Assembly: GCF_000002875.2 (NCBI RefSeq)
Contig: NC_009413.2
Span: 997,823-1,061,822, forward strand
Source of the DNA: Leishmania infantum JPCM5
Lineage: Eukaryota > Euglenozoa > Kinetoplastea > Trypanosomatida > Trypanosomatidae
Length of the DNA stretch: 64,000 nt
Reading direction: 5' to 3'
In this document: positions 33,851 through 43,444 of the stretch, in pieces
Layout of the letters: each line of letters begins with the position of its first letter
Position numbering within the stretch: position 1 is the first letter of the stretch
Notes under the pieces: generated by a model
The model's input: the letters and a program-made list of their open reading frames with translations, nothing else
Told to the model about the DNA's origin: nothing
Databases searched by the model: none
Translations under genes and position numbers: made by a program

Positions 33851-34654
33851 TCACTTGTTTTGAAACTGAGGTGCGCGCTTCTCCACAAACGCGGTCATGC
33901 CCTCCTTTCTGTCGTGAGTAGAGAAGGTGGAGTTGAAAACCATAGACTCGTACGCCAAACCAGCCGCGAGCAACGTCTCCTGCGACTCGTTTACAGCCAT
34001 TTTGGCCAGCTTCACGGCAATCTGGCTGTAGCTTGCAATCTTCTCCGCCATGAACATGGCCGTCGGCATCAGCTCCTCGTGTTTCACCACGCGCGACACA
34101 ATCCCCGCGCGCTCCGCTTCCGCCGCCGTGTACGTGTTGCCCAAGAGAACCCACTCCATCGCACGAGCCTTGCCAATCATGCGCGTCAGACGCTGCGTGC
34201 CGCCCAGTCCTGGAATGGTCGCCAGCTTAATCTCAGGCTGTCCAAACTTCGCCTCTTCGCTTGCGACAATGATGTCGCAGGACATGGCCAGCTCACACCC
34301 ACCGCCGAGAGCGAAACCATTGACCGCCGCAATGATCGGCTTGCCGATGGTACGGATGCGGGTCAATGCTTGGAAGTCGTTTGACAGGACGCCCTCGGAA
34401 AAGGTGCGATCCTTCATAGACTTAATATCAGCCCCCGCGACGAATGCGCGACCCTCGCCTGTGATGATGAACGCGGAGCACGAGGGGTCCTTGTCGTACT
34501 TTTCCAAGTTTTCCATGAGGCTCTCCGACACGGCCCTGTTGAGGGCATTAAGCTGGGTGGGGCGGTTGATAGTTAACGTAACCACGGGGCCGACCTGGCA
34601 CGCCTTTACCACAGGCTGCGCGGCGCAGCGAATCAGGTGGGAGTAGCGGAACAT
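33851..34654 (-). CDS. Enoyl-CoA hydratase (crotonase), probably mitochondrial
   Basis: 267 residues from the ATG at 34654; an in-frame upstream stretch reads Ser/Pro-rich and is not favoured. The N-terminus MFRYSHLIRCAAQ is basic and hydroxylated, like a mitochondrial presequence. Crotonase core: FVAGADIKSM (71-80, oxyanion-hole side), ALGGGCELAMSCDI (115-128) and FGQPEIKLATIPGLGGTQRL (137-156). Both catalytic glutamates of hydratases are present (E121 and E141). Known: the enzyme adds water to trans-2-enoyl-CoA in the second step of fatty-acid beta-oxidation. The length matches mature-plus-presequence short-chain hydratases (~290). Another crotonase activity is possible but less likely given both Glu residues. 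Confidence 0.93.
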   Translation of the reverse strand: MFRYSHLIRCAAQPVVKACQVGPVVTLTINRPTQLNALNRAVSESLMENLEKYDKDPSCSAFIITGEGRAFVAGADIKSMKDRTFSEGVLSNDFQALTRIRTIGKPIIAAVNGFALGGGCELAMSCDIIVASEEAKFGQPEIKLATIPGLGGTQRLTRMIGKARAMEWVLLGNTYTAAEAERAGIVSRVVKHEELMPTAMFMAEKIASYSQIAVKLAKMAVNESQETLLAAGLAYESMVFNSTFSTHDRKEGMTAFVEKRAPQFQNK

Positions 34655-37132
34655 CACCGGGGGGGATGAGGAAGTGAAAGACACTCGATTAAGCTTCGCG
34701 GAGTGCGGAGGAGGGAGCGGAGGGAGCTGAAGCAGACTTGCGTGGACTTGCTGAAAAAGCAGCTTCGCGCGTGCGTCAGCCTTCGGTAGGTGTGGAAGTT
34801 AAGAAGTGAGATAGGGTGGGCAAAAGAAAAGAGAAGGACTAGAGAATCGAGGGGGAGAAGAGCAAGCGTGCCAACGGCAGGTGCTAAAGAGAGAAAAGGG
34901 ACAGAGAAGCGCAAACAAGAAGTCGAGTGAGTACAACAGCAGCGAGAAGACGCAGGGGGTGAAGATGGATGTAGAAGGGTGGAGACGTCCCGTTGGGCGT
35001 GCGTGGGCTCACAGATGCAAGCACCGCACGAAAGTGGAGCACGTGTGACAGGACCGTATGGAGCGCAGGCCCTATTGACCTCTTCGCTGGGGTCAAGGTC
35101 ATCTCCGTTGGGCGAAGGCAACCTGCGAGGGGAAAACAAGGTTCCCGCAGGTACAGGGTGTGGGTCCACATCCTCTCTTCCCTTCAAATGCGCGCACGCT
35201 TGCGGCCAGCAACTCACAGTGGAGGGTCGGGAAACAGAACGATGCGCAGGGTGGGAGGGGGGTGAGGCGATGAGGAAGAAGGGATTTGCTCACATTATGC
35301 GTGTGTGTGTGTGTGTCTCTTGCATGTTGGATGTTGTGCTCTCTGAGCTATGCGGAGCGAAATAAGAACAAAACAAAAGCGAAAACACACAGGCATAGAC
35401 AGACACGTCCATCGACGCACAACGACAACCACGAAAGAAAAATAACGAAACAGCTACGCAAATAGAACCAAATTCAAACGGAGAATAGGGTAAGAGGCAC
35501 AGCGAGAGAGACACGCACACGCACACAGACATACCATAGAGCGAAAAGAGCGAAGGGAAGAAAACCTTATATATATGCTTGTCTCTATGTGATGAAGTGG
35601 AAGGGGGAGGGGGGGCAAAGGAGAAGAGGAGGAGACCCAAAGAGAAGAGAGGCCAAAAGGGGGGAAAAAGAGCAAGAGAGAGAGAGAGAGGAGACACGTG
35701 TTCCACGAAGTGAAAGTGCAAAGGCCTTGACACCTTTTTTTTCTCTTTCGTTACTGTCTCTTTCGGAGAGGAGGGGAGGAAGACAAAGCACGGGAGAAAA
35801 GGGGCCGCGCCAGAACAGGCAGGGAGAGGACGGGAAAGAAGATGAAGGGAGAAACGGAGGGAGGGAGGGAAAAGCAGAAGAAACAAAAGAGACCGGTTCA
35901 TGCATCCAATCTGAACGAGAGGAGAGGAAAGGGGAGAGAGTGTGAGCTGGTTCAAACCACCGGCTCAGCAAGACCTCGCCGCGCATTCGCTGCGCTGCTC
36001 CATAAAACACAAAAAAGGGGGAGGAGAGTACGGCGGTCACATCCTTTTGTGTTCCCTTGGCATCCTACAAGAAACGCGCTTGTAGGAGTGCGTGTAGGGT
36101 TTCTTTTTGTTGGTGCTGCTTCTGCCTTCACATCATGTGTTTCCCAACCTTGCTCTTCTCCATGTCTTCCGTCATCTGTTTGATATGTGCTGTAGTGTAC
36201 ACAGAGACGGCCCCATACTGAGCCAGGAGCCCGGCGTAGGCGAAGGAGAAAGGAAGGGGAGCGACCAAAAGAAGGATAGCGGCAAAGATGCAGAGAGCAA
36301 TACTGCGTGGTGTGCCTACATCATTCGCCGGCGAACGCACCGTGCGTGAAACTTGGCACAGCGCACCTTTCTTCTTCGTATGTACATGTGTTCCTGTGTT
36401 TCGACGCCTCAAAAAGGAAAAGGGAGGCATGAGTGTGTATAATCTCGAAGGTCTGCTTGTGAGAGAACGAGAGAAAAGGGAAGAAGGTAAAACCGAAACA
36501 AAACCACCGGGAAAAAGGCAAAACAGCGCATCGTCATCATGCTGTAACAACAGGCACACTCGCGCACGTCATCTCCTTCCTCTTTTCCTCTCCCCAGTCA
36601 CGCAAGGGTATAGAAAGGGTAGGCAGGGAGGGAAGTGAAAGGTGGAACCAGCACGCCAATATTAAACAAAAACGTAAAGCAGAACGAAAGCAACCTCCGC
36701 GAAGAAGCGCAAAAATCTCACTCCGGTATCCTACACACACGCACGCAGTGGGGTGTGGCAGTATCGCGAGAAACAGCACGGAAGGGTTGAGTAGTAGAAT
36801 TGGAAGAAAGGTGCGCTTCATGTGAGCACACACGTGGCAGAGAGTGTATGCCATACCTTTGTGAATCCTGCTGCCTTGTACATGGCGTTGCCACAGCGGC
36901 CCTTCGTAGTAAAGAACAACAACAAATAATGAAAAGACGACAGTCATAAATAGCAGACTAGAACACAACCTAGGAGTAGGGCAAGTCCATGCGAAAGAGA
37001 ACGAAGAAAAAAAAGGAAAGCAGGTGGAAAATAAAAAGCAGCCAACATTGAAGAAAAGCGCTGCACACCACCTTTCCTTGTAAGAGGAAAGCAGATACAA
37101 GGCAGAAGTGAAGAAGCTAAATCTCTCCGCCA
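34655..37132. other. 2.5 kb spacer with one doubtful small gene
   Basis: 3'UTR of the kinase gene plus 5'UTR of the hydratase gene. Only 36128-36430 reads at all like coding sequence. The rest is AG-rich low complexity on the plus strand, including a run of GA repeats near 35670. Confidence 0.55.
36128..36430 (-). CDS. Possible small single-pass membrane protein
   Basis: 100 codons from an ATG at 36430; the frame extends upstream but is less gene-like. The last ~58 codons are the convincing part: a hydrophobic segment (SIALCIFAAILLLVAPLPFS, about 43-62, continuing to about 76), then a polar tail ending TEDMEKSKVGKHMM. Codon third positions in this part are GC-rich, unlike the surrounding spacer. 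No family is recognised. The true start may be internal or the leader may be partly UTR. It would sit between the MAP2K-like kinase and the enoyl-CoA hydratase. Confidence 0.4.
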   Translation of the reverse strand: MPPFSFLRRRNTGTHVHTKKKGALCQVSRTVRSPANDVGTPRSIALCIFAAILLLVAPLPFSFAYAGLLAQYGAVSVYTTAHIKQMTEDMEKSKVGKHMM

Positions 37133-38251
37133 CTACAGCACCATCTTATCAAGCTGGGCTTTTACATCCTTCTCCAAAGACTCCTGTGATCGAGTCACTT
37201 CCTTCTCCTTCTGTGCGTTGTTATTGATGAGGCGGGTCATCTGCTCCACTGCCATCTTGACCATCGCCACAGCACTTTCGGTGGTTACCCCATCGAAGAA
37301 TCGGTGCTGAAGCAGCTCTGCGCACGTTGGGCGGGTGTCCGGGTCACGCTCGAGGCACTGTTTCACAAAGTCTTTCACATCGTCGGAAAACGCGCCGGAC
37401 TTGGGAAGCGTCGGTGTGCTTCCGTTGGCCATCTTACCGAGCAGCTGGTAGAGATTCATCTCCTCCGGCGGCGCCCAGGGGTTCTTGCCGGTGACAGCAC
37501 CGATCATGGTGAGTCCCAGTGACCAGACATCGCTGCTAAAACCGTACATGCCTTGCTCCAACCTCTCGGGGGCCATGAAGCACATGGTGCCAACGTACGT
37601 TGACGACACAGCCAGCGTTTGAATCAGCCTCGACACGCCAAAGTCAGCAATCTTTACGTGGCCAGTTTCGCTGATGAGCAGGTTGCTCGGCTTCAGGTCA
37701 CGGTGCAGAACACGCTTCACATCATGCAGGTAAACCAGGCCAGACACCACCTGGAAGAAGACTGCCTTCAGGAGTGCCTCGTTGAGCCCGCCCCAAAACA
37801 GTCCGAGGTCCTTCACTGTGTACGGCATCCACTCCATCGGGATCACAATTGCGTCGTCCTCAGCATCCCAAAAGGCGCCGTAGTTGTTCATCACATACGG
37901 AGAATCGCCGCGGGCCATGAAAACCTGCAGCTCACGGTCCACCTCGTCTCTATGCGCCTTTGAAGAGATGGGAATACGCTTCAAGGCAATCGATGTGCCA
38001 TTTTTGAGGCGCGCGAAAAAGACGTCGCCGCTCGCTCCAGCGCCGACGTTGCGCTTCGATGAGTAGTCAATGTCGTCCTTCTTCACAGTACTCGGCAACT
38101 CGCGGCCGTCTTTTGTGTACATGCCGGCCTCATTGAAGAGGAAGGCGCGGAACTGCAGAGAGTTGTTGCTGTTGATTTGATAAGACTTCGAGTCCTGCTG
38201 GAACTTTTCCACAACTGCCGCATCCAGTGCGAGAGCGGGTCGATTCTTCAT
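37133..38251 (-). CDS. STE-group protein kinase, MAP kinase kinase (MAP2K)-like
   Basis: 372 residues, ATG at 38251. A complete kinase domain spans about 64-320: glycine loop GAGASG (70-75), ALK with K91, HRDLKPSN (183-190, catalytic D185), DFG (203-205), GTMCFMAPER (221-230) and DVWSLGLT (241-248). GTMCFMAPER resembles the MAP2K GTxxYMxPER, and the activation segment carries S216, S217 and T218 as phospho-acceptor candidates. A ~60-residue N-terminus precedes the domain, and a ~50-residue helical, charged C-terminal extension (about 325-372) follows it. Known: MAP2Ks activate MAP kinases by dual phosphorylation, and Leishmania has several (MKK, PK4, MKK5) that influence flagellum length and differentiation. 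I cannot say which of these this is. All catalytic residues are intact. Confidence 0.85.
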   Translation of the reverse strand: MKNRPALALDAAVVEKFQQDSKSYQINSNNSLQFRAFLFNEAGMYTKDGRELPSTVKKDDIDYSSKRNVGAGASGDVFFARLKNGTSIALKRIPISSKAHRDEVDRELQVFMARGDSPYVMNNYGAFWDAEDDAIVIPMEWMPYTVKDLGLFWGGLNEALLKAVFFQVVSGLVYLHDVKRVLHRDLKPSNLLISETGHVKIADFGVSRLIQTLAVSSTYVGTMCFMAPERLEQGMYGFSSDVWSLGLTMIGAVTGKNPWAPPEEMNLYQLLGKMANGSTPTLPKSGAFSDDVKDFVKQCLERDPDTRPTCAELLQHRFFDGVTTESAVAMVKMAVEQMTRLINNNAQKEKEVTRSQESLEKDVKAQLDKMVL

Positions 38252-38837
38252 TGCTATTAAAATGAAGCTATTATGATTGCTTCTTGTCGAGAATGCAGTG
38301 ATTAGAAACCCTGTTTATTTTGCAGCCGTTTTCATTTTTATTTTTAGGGAGAGAGAGAGAAGAAAAGAAATTCTGAGAGAAGCAGCGATAAAGCAACAAC
38401 ACAATCGTGCGTTGTGAAGAGAGGAGCTGTCGTTTCTCCTCGGAACTGCGCGCCATATGCAGGTTCAGTCTGCGTCCTCAACGCTTGTCCGACTGACTCA
38501 CGCGAAGCGCAGAAAAAAAAAGAGTAGCACAAACGTCTCAATCAACACCCCGAAAAGTCAAGAGGGACCTTGCGTTCGAGCACATACAGTGAAAGATAGA
38601 AGTAAAGGGGCAGCCTTTCCAAGTGCTTCATGTTAGGGAACGGCCATGGCTTCGCACGCGGCATCAGAAGGCAGACAAGCAGAGCGTTTTCATTTTCGCA
38701 ACGAGTGGGAAGCAAACAAGCACGTAGCGATAGGGTAAAGAGTAAGTAAAGACACACTAAGGGAGAGCACAGGGACTGCACACAAAACAATAAGCAACAA
38801 ACGCGGCAGAGTCGCGTCATGACTCTCAGGACCTTCC
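38252..38837. other. Spacer, nothing recognised
   Basis: 586 bp between the BAR-like gene and the kinase gene. No coding signal seen. Confidence 0.6.
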
Positions 38838-39944
38838 TCAGTGAAACAAATCGTCAAGATTCACGGATCCTCGCCCCTGCCCTTCAGTCGGTAAGCTTAC
38901 CCTAGCAGATGGGTCCGCTGGCGATGGAGCCGCAAGAAGAGACGACGCCCCTGATGAGACACCTGCACCTCCATTAAAAAGATTTGTCTCAATGTTCGTC
39001 GCCACACCTGCCGCAGCGGCTGCTGCTCTCTGCTCTCGCAAAATTCTTCGTTTCTCCTCTGACAACTGATGAGACACTTTCTGCGAGTTCTTTATGGACA
39101 GCAGGCTCGCTGCGATCGCTTTACCAATTGCCGAGAGCTCACTAAAAAGCTGACCGAGCTGCACAAAGAAGACGTTGGACGACGCCCAGCCGGTCATCGA
39201 CGACTGTTCAAGAGCAAAATGAGTTGCCGTCATGGCATTTCCGAGAGAATCAATGTACTTCCGACCAAGACTCTCTAGCGCCTCCGATTCCTTCACGCAG
39301 TTGAGTTCTGCGTACCGTACAGCCGGGTCTTCCCTGGACGTGGCGCGAGACATGGCGTGCATCATTTCGTTCTCCTTCATCTGAAGGCGACGACGCTGGC
39401 GGTCGAAGTCTGTGAGTGCAGCCGCGACATTGCACGACGTGTCTGCGTTCACTTTCTCGATCTCCTTTATGGCGGTGCGTGTCACATCCACACACGTGGT
39501 TTTCGAGGCGCTGAAGTCACCAAGAAACCGTTTTAACTGACTGCTGGCCTCGCGAATCTGCCGAAAATATTGTCCCACTTGCGGGGCATCTGAGTCGCCG
39601 GCATTGGCGCGACCGTCGACTTCCATGTCACAGCAGCGATGAAACTGCTCCAGTGTGCCCAGCAGCCCGTCGATTTTCCGCGCCAACTTCTCGGTCGACT
39701 CAGTAATTCCTTCGAAATCGTCGACAAGCTGCAGTAAACAGCGGCGAGTCTCGTTTACAGCCGCGGAGCGCTTCTCATATTCTTCATCTCTAGTGCGCTC
39801 GAACACGCCAAAAAGCGACAGAAGGGATAATTTTCCTGTGGTTACCAGATGATGCAAGCCATTCGCACCCCTGAACCTCTCCAGTGATGTACCAAGTGTG
39901 TAAAGCAGGTCCTGGACGCTGCGCGTAGTTTGCTGAAGATTCAT
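38838..39944 (-). CDS. Predicted helical BAR-domain-like protein
   Basis: 368 residues from the ATG at 39944 (the upstream extension is UTR-like). Residues about 1-290 are almost entirely amphipathic helix: LLYTLGTSLERFRGANGLHH near the start, long heptad-like stretches (ETRRCLLQLVDDFEGITEST, QYFRQIREASSQLKRFLGDF), and KEIEKVNADTSCNVAAALTDFDRQR split between helices, a layout typical of BAR or vesicle-coat-associated dimers. The C-terminal ~70 residues are disordered (Ala/Ser/Gly/Pro) and end in NLDDLFH. Known: BAR domains bind curved membranes, and DLF/LDDLF-type tails in endocytic proteins bind clathrin adaptors. Function in membrane traffic is inference from the fold-like pattern; no catalytic motif is present. 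Confidence 0.6.
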   Translation of the reverse strand: MNLQQTTRSVQDLLYTLGTSLERFRGANGLHHLVTTGKLSLLSLFGVFERTRDEEYEKRSAAVNETRRCLLQLVDDFEGITESTEKLARKIDGLLGTLEQFHRCCDMEVDGRANAGDSDAPQVGQYFRQIREASSQLKRFLGDFSASKTTCVDVTRTAIKEIEKVNADTSCNVAAALTDFDRQRRRLQMKENEMMHAMSRATSREDPAVRYAELNCVKESEALESLGRKYIDSLGNAMTATHFALEQSSMTGWASSNVFFVQLGQLFSELSAIGKAIAASLLSIKNSQKVSHQLSEEKRRILREQRAAAAAAGVATNIETNLFNGGAGVSSGASSLLAAPSPADPSARVSLPTEGQGRGSVNLDDLFH

Positions 39945-40345
39945 CGTTGCTAACTGGGGTGCGTTTAGAAATATATAGTGGAAAGATGAAAGCGTCTCTT
40001 CTCCACTTTGCAGATGTATTTGTTTTCTCTTTTCCTCGCTCAATGAGAAGCAACAGAAAATTGAAAAGCGCAGAGCATATACAACAGTTGAGATGAAAAG
40101 CTAAGCGAGCCTATATACAGGGAAAGGCAAAGTGATCAAGAGCAGCTGCTGACCGCTACCTGCTCACAAAGTGCTGTCGGCCAAGTTCCTTGTACACTTG
40201 TTGCCTTACAAACATCTAAGGTGATAGGGTTCCAGACTTTTTAGCATATCCTCGCTGAGACAGCAAGAGGAAAACTCGCCTTTTGTTTTTTTACCCTTCT
40301 TGCGTTAACCTTCCTCTCATGATGTTTAGTGCCGTATCGCAGCGT
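39945..40345. other. Spacer, nothing recognised
   Basis: 401 bp, short for this window. A CTTTTTTTT-like mRNA-strand pyrimidine stretch upstream of the BAR-like gene start is consistent with a trans-splice signal. Confidence 0.55.
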
Positions 40346-40900
40346 TTAGTCCGCCTCGACCGCCAGGAACGGGTCCTGATAAATGGTGTCGAGAGCCTCG
40401 GTGACCTCCATCACAGCCTCTGGATCTGAAGAAAAGTTCTCTGTGAAGAAGGCAAAAAACGAGTCGGTGCGCGCGCGCTCAGTGCCAGACTTCCACTTGA
40501 CTGGATGCAGAGAGGTCGTTTTCATGTCCGTGTCAACCTCTCGTGAGACCTCGCCCTCCTCGACAAACATGTTCTGACGGAAGGTAAAGATGATCTTCCG
40601 GTAGAGCTTATTCTCGCTGATACGGGTCACTACTTGAAAATCTGTGACAGCGCGAATAATCTTAGGATCAATGGTGCCGTTCAGCAGCGTTGCGATCGGT
40701 GTCTCAGGAGACGATAGCACACCGGACCAAAAGTTGGTGACACCCTTGAGAAGCTCACGGCGCTCCATCAGGAGAGGCTCCATCTTGCTGCGGTACTCGA
40801 GGCGCAGGGCAGTTGCCTCTTCATCACACTTACGATCAATGCTCACCAAGTCGTCGGTGAACTTTGAGATCGCTTGCGCGGCACATTGCGAAAGCTCCAT
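40346..40900 (-). CDS. NAP/SET-family histone chaperone-like protein
   Basis: 184 residues from the ATG at 40900. Helical dimerisation region about 5-52 (ISKFTDDLVSIDRKCDEEAT, LRLEYRSKMEPLLMERRELL), then the NAP signature: VTNFWSGVLSSPETP (54-68), KLYRKIIFTFRQNMFVEEGE (the strand-F-x2-N-x-F motif), SLHPVKWKSG and SFFAFFTENF. Known: NAP1/SET proteins chaperone H2A-H2B or H3-H4 for nuclear import and nucleosome assembly. Compared with the family the protein is short and lacks the usual long acidic C-terminal tail, ending FLAVEAD, so histone affinity may be altered. It lies between the BAR-like gene and COQ7, near the presumed transcription start. Confidence 0.85.
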   Translation of the reverse strand: MELSQCAAQAISKFTDDLVSIDRKCDEEATALRLEYRSKMEPLLMERRELLKGVTNFWSGVLSSPETPIATLLNGTIDPKIIRAVTDFQVVTRISENKLYRKIIFTFRQNMFVEEGEVSREVDTDMKTTSLHPVKWKSGTERARTDSFFAFFTENFSSDPEAVMEVTEALDTIYQDPFLAVEAD

Positions 40901-41296
40901 TGCAGACAAAGAAAAAAGAAGAGGGGGCTCGATATCAGGTTGTTTTCAGCTTTGGGTGAAGAAAAAGGTGAACGGATGGCGGCACAGAAGAGTAATGCGC
41001 ACGCAAAGTGCGGCGGGAAGCACAAGCAGCATAACCAGTAGTCAGAAGTACATGCAGTCATCAGTTTCTTTTCTCCGGGCCTCACCTCATCAATCGCAAT
41101 CACATATCGAGCCCATTATTGCCGTTCTCGTTGCTTTCGTCTCGTCAGCTAGATACGCTTTCGAGGATAGTCGTTTGACCTAGTTTACAAGACTAAACAA
41201 TCGCGTCTTTCCTTTCGCTTTGTTTCTGTTGTTGCACTTGAAGACGTAGGAAATGACACTCGAAGGGTAAGAGTTCGAGCAAGCTCGATGAGCAGC
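40901..41296. other. Spacer, nothing recognised
   Basis: 396 bp between COQ7 and the NAP-like gene. The mRNA strand is pyrimidine-rich near 40905-40920. Confidence 0.55.
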
Positions 41297-41917
41297 TCAG
41301 ATACGCTTGGCGCACGCAACGCCAATTTTGCACGCAAGTCGTATGCCATTGTAGAGAAGCGGATAGGCAGGGGCTTGATCAGCACCGTTCTGCTCCCCTA
41401 GCTCTTGGTGATGCTTCTCCTCATCTCTAAACTTCACAATGTAGCTTTTAACATCCGCCCAGGCCTCCTTCTCGGCTTCGCTCTCTTTAATATCGGAGCA
41501 GCTGTCCTCGAGCACCTCGAGCTCGCGGAGCTGATCGTTATAGTGGTTGAAAATGGTAGTTTCAACAGCTGCATGGCAGCACATCATCGCACCCTTGCCT
41601 AGCGCTGCCGTCCCAGCACCCAAGGCAAATGCTCCGAGTTTGAAAAGGGGATCAAGCGAAGTGGTCCGCACACCGTGCTGCTTGGCAAGCTCAGACATCA
41701 CTCGCTGGTGGACAAGTTCGTCGGCCAGGATTTCTTGCGTGATTGGGAACGCATCGTCCAGTGGCGACATCCACTCAAGCTGGTGCCTCGCAATACGAAC
41801 AGCGGCCACCTCACCTGCATGATCGACGCGGACAACTTCATCAATCTTCTGTTGCTTCAAAGGAATCGCAAAAACGGGCCCGAGGGCCACCAGGGACGGA
41901 TGAAAAAGAGATTTCAT
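41297..41917 (-). CDS. COQ7: COQ7, 5-demethoxyubiquinone hydroxylase
   Basis: 206 residues from the ATG at 41917; the upstream frame is UTR. A carboxylate-bridged di-iron protein of the ferritin-like fold with all six expected ligands: E36 in DHAGEVAA, E67 and H70 in ADELVHQ, E119 in AAVETTIFNHYNDQL, and E167 and H170 in FRDEEKHH. Known: COQ7 hydroxylates demethoxyubiquinone, the penultimate step in ubiquinone synthesis, at the matrix face of the mitochondrial inner membrane. The first ~24 residues (MKSLFHPSLVALGPVFAIPL) are basic/hydrophobic and could be the targeting signal. Length fits mature COQ7 plus a short presequence. It is the first minus-strand gene next to the divergent strand-switch region. 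Confidence 0.95.
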   Translation of the reverse strand: MKSLFHPSLVALGPVFAIPLKQQKIDEVVRVDHAGEVAAVRIARHQLEWMSPLDDAFPITQEILADELVHQRVMSELAKQHGVRTTSLDPLFKLGAFALGAGTAALGKGAMMCCHAAVETTIFNHYNDQLRELEVLEDSCSDIKESEAEKEAWADVKSYIVKFRDEEKHHQELGEQNGADQAPAYPLLYNGIRLACKIGVACAKRI

Positions 41918-42412
41918 TGATAATGAATGTGCATTGTTGCTGACAAAAAAAGATGAGGATGAAATAACAGAGAGTACTAATAAGTGCAAGCGGCACCACA
42001 GCTGGGGAAAGAAGGATTTCGGCACTGAACAGAGGCGAGGAGCTCTCTCACCGCAGGCCAGAGTCAGCGTGTAACGAGCGCCTCAAAGCCCTGCTGCCGT
42101 ACCGTGGCAAAGCAGTATCTGTGCAGCGCATGGTAGCAGCTGCCACTGCCTGTGCCACTTTTTCCGAGGGGAGCTGCACGGGAGCATCACCTCAAGTAAA
42201 GGGAGAGGGTCCACACTGTCATCAAGAGCATCAATCAAAAAGTTTGTATCAAGAAAGTCAAGGCCTTCCTGCTACCTCACTCGCCTCCTCATTCACTTTT
42301 GAAATGAGAAGCTGCACAACGCAAAGGAGGTGCAAGAACTTCTGCTTCTTGCTAGTCCGCAGTTTTCGCAATCGTAAACAAGGCAGGTGTTAAGAGAATG
42401 CATACGCGAGCT

Positions 42413-42422
42413 GGGGGGGGGG
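42413..42422. promoter_or_regulatory. Poly-G tract (G10) in the strand-switch region
   Basis: Ten consecutive Gs, followed 75 bp later by eight Cs (42498-42505). Homopolymeric G/C tracts have been reported at kinetoplastid Pol II initiation regions; the functional role here is inference. Confidence 0.5.
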
Positions 42423-43202
42423 TAGTACTGATGGGAACGCAAGTCTGTTCAACAGTGTTCGCAGTATATTTCAACGTGACACAAAATGACCTATGTGCCC
42501 CCCCCGTCTGTTGCATGATCAACTGGGAAGCAAGTTTATCGCCTTGAGAACAGCAGGAACAAGAGTGGACAAAAGCTTTTATGCGGGTCCAGCTTCTGAT
42601 GCGCGCAGTGGCGGGTTCTGTCAGCCGCTTTTCCATTTTCATCAAAAGAACTCTTCGCCGACGAAAATAGTGGAATACTAGTGAAGAGAACCATACATTG
42701 TTGACAAAAGTGGATAGCAACTTTGAAGGTCACGACCAGGCACCTCCGTGGAAAGCCTTTCTGTTTTGAGCGCAGAAAGACGGATGTCACGCCTGTAACT
42801 CCAGCCGTTGATACCTGTTGACAGCTTCCGCTGTGAGACCTTGTAGCTGTGTTCTTATCAGAGCGGTCTTTGTAGTTCCAAGTTCAAGAGTTGTGAGGGG
42901 CTTGCCATGCTAATCAGCGTGGCTTTCCTTCATCTCAGCTCATCTGTTCGGCAATTTTCGGCTGAGCAGAATGCTCCTCACCCGTGAAAAAAATGCGAAA
43001 GGAAATACCATCATCCAGAGTGAGGCAGGCCTGCTGCTTGCTCGTGGTAGCTACGGAACCTTGTTCGTCACGTCAAGAAAAATATACCATCCACACAGCA
43101 GTGTGTTCAAAGTGAGTTCTTCTGACATCCTTACCCCTATGAATGAGACGTTGGCGCACTGTGACGAAGGCGCACAGTCTCACCGGTTGTCTGCTAGTTA
43201 CG

Positions 43203-43205
<3 letters not shown>

Positions 43206-43249
<44 letters not shown>
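43206..43249. repeat. Compound (CA)n(TA)n microsatellite
   Basis: About 14 CA units running directly into about 8 TA units, ~200 bp upstream of the first plus-strand gene. Confidence 0.95.
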
Positions 43250-43390
43250 GCAGCTGAGCCTTTTAAAAATCTGTACTCCCCAGTCCTATGCGTATAGACT
43301 TAATTAGTAATTCTCTTTGTGCTTCCTTCACACTATCTCTCATTTGCTCCTGTTGCATTTCGTTTGCCCCGTCCCGCTGCGCCCCGTAGC

Positions 43391-43421
43391 AGATTTTTTT
43401 TCCCCGCAACTCTCCCCGCAG
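43391..43421 (+). promoter_or_regulatory. Candidate trans-splice acceptor for the M18 aminopeptidase gene
   Basis: A pyrimidine tract (T8 then CCCC, CTCTCCCC) ends in CAG at 43419-43421, 24 bases before the ATG. This matches the usual polypyrimidine-AG spliced-leader site. Other AGs nearby (e.g. 43437) are possible. Confidence 0.45.
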
Positions 43422-43444
43422 TCTGTTTTTCTCGTAGTGACAAA

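Larger units (their letters stand above)
41918..43444. promoter_or_regulatory. Divergent strand-switch region, presumed Pol II initiation zone
   Basis: Genes on the left run leftward (COQ7 first) and genes on the right run rightward (M18 aminopeptidase first). No credible ORF lies between them. Known: in Leishmania, divergent switch regions are sites of bidirectional Pol II initiation marked by acetylated histones and lack a TATA-type promoter. Seen here: G10 at 42413-42422, C8 at 42498-42505, and a CA/TA microsatellite at 43206-43249. Base composition is more AT-rich than the flanking blocks. Confidence 0.75.

Noticed and set aside
42780..42905. Possible tRNA-like B-box (agttcaagagt) in the strand-switch region
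   Set aside because: No matching A-box, acceptor stem or cloverleaf could be built by eye.
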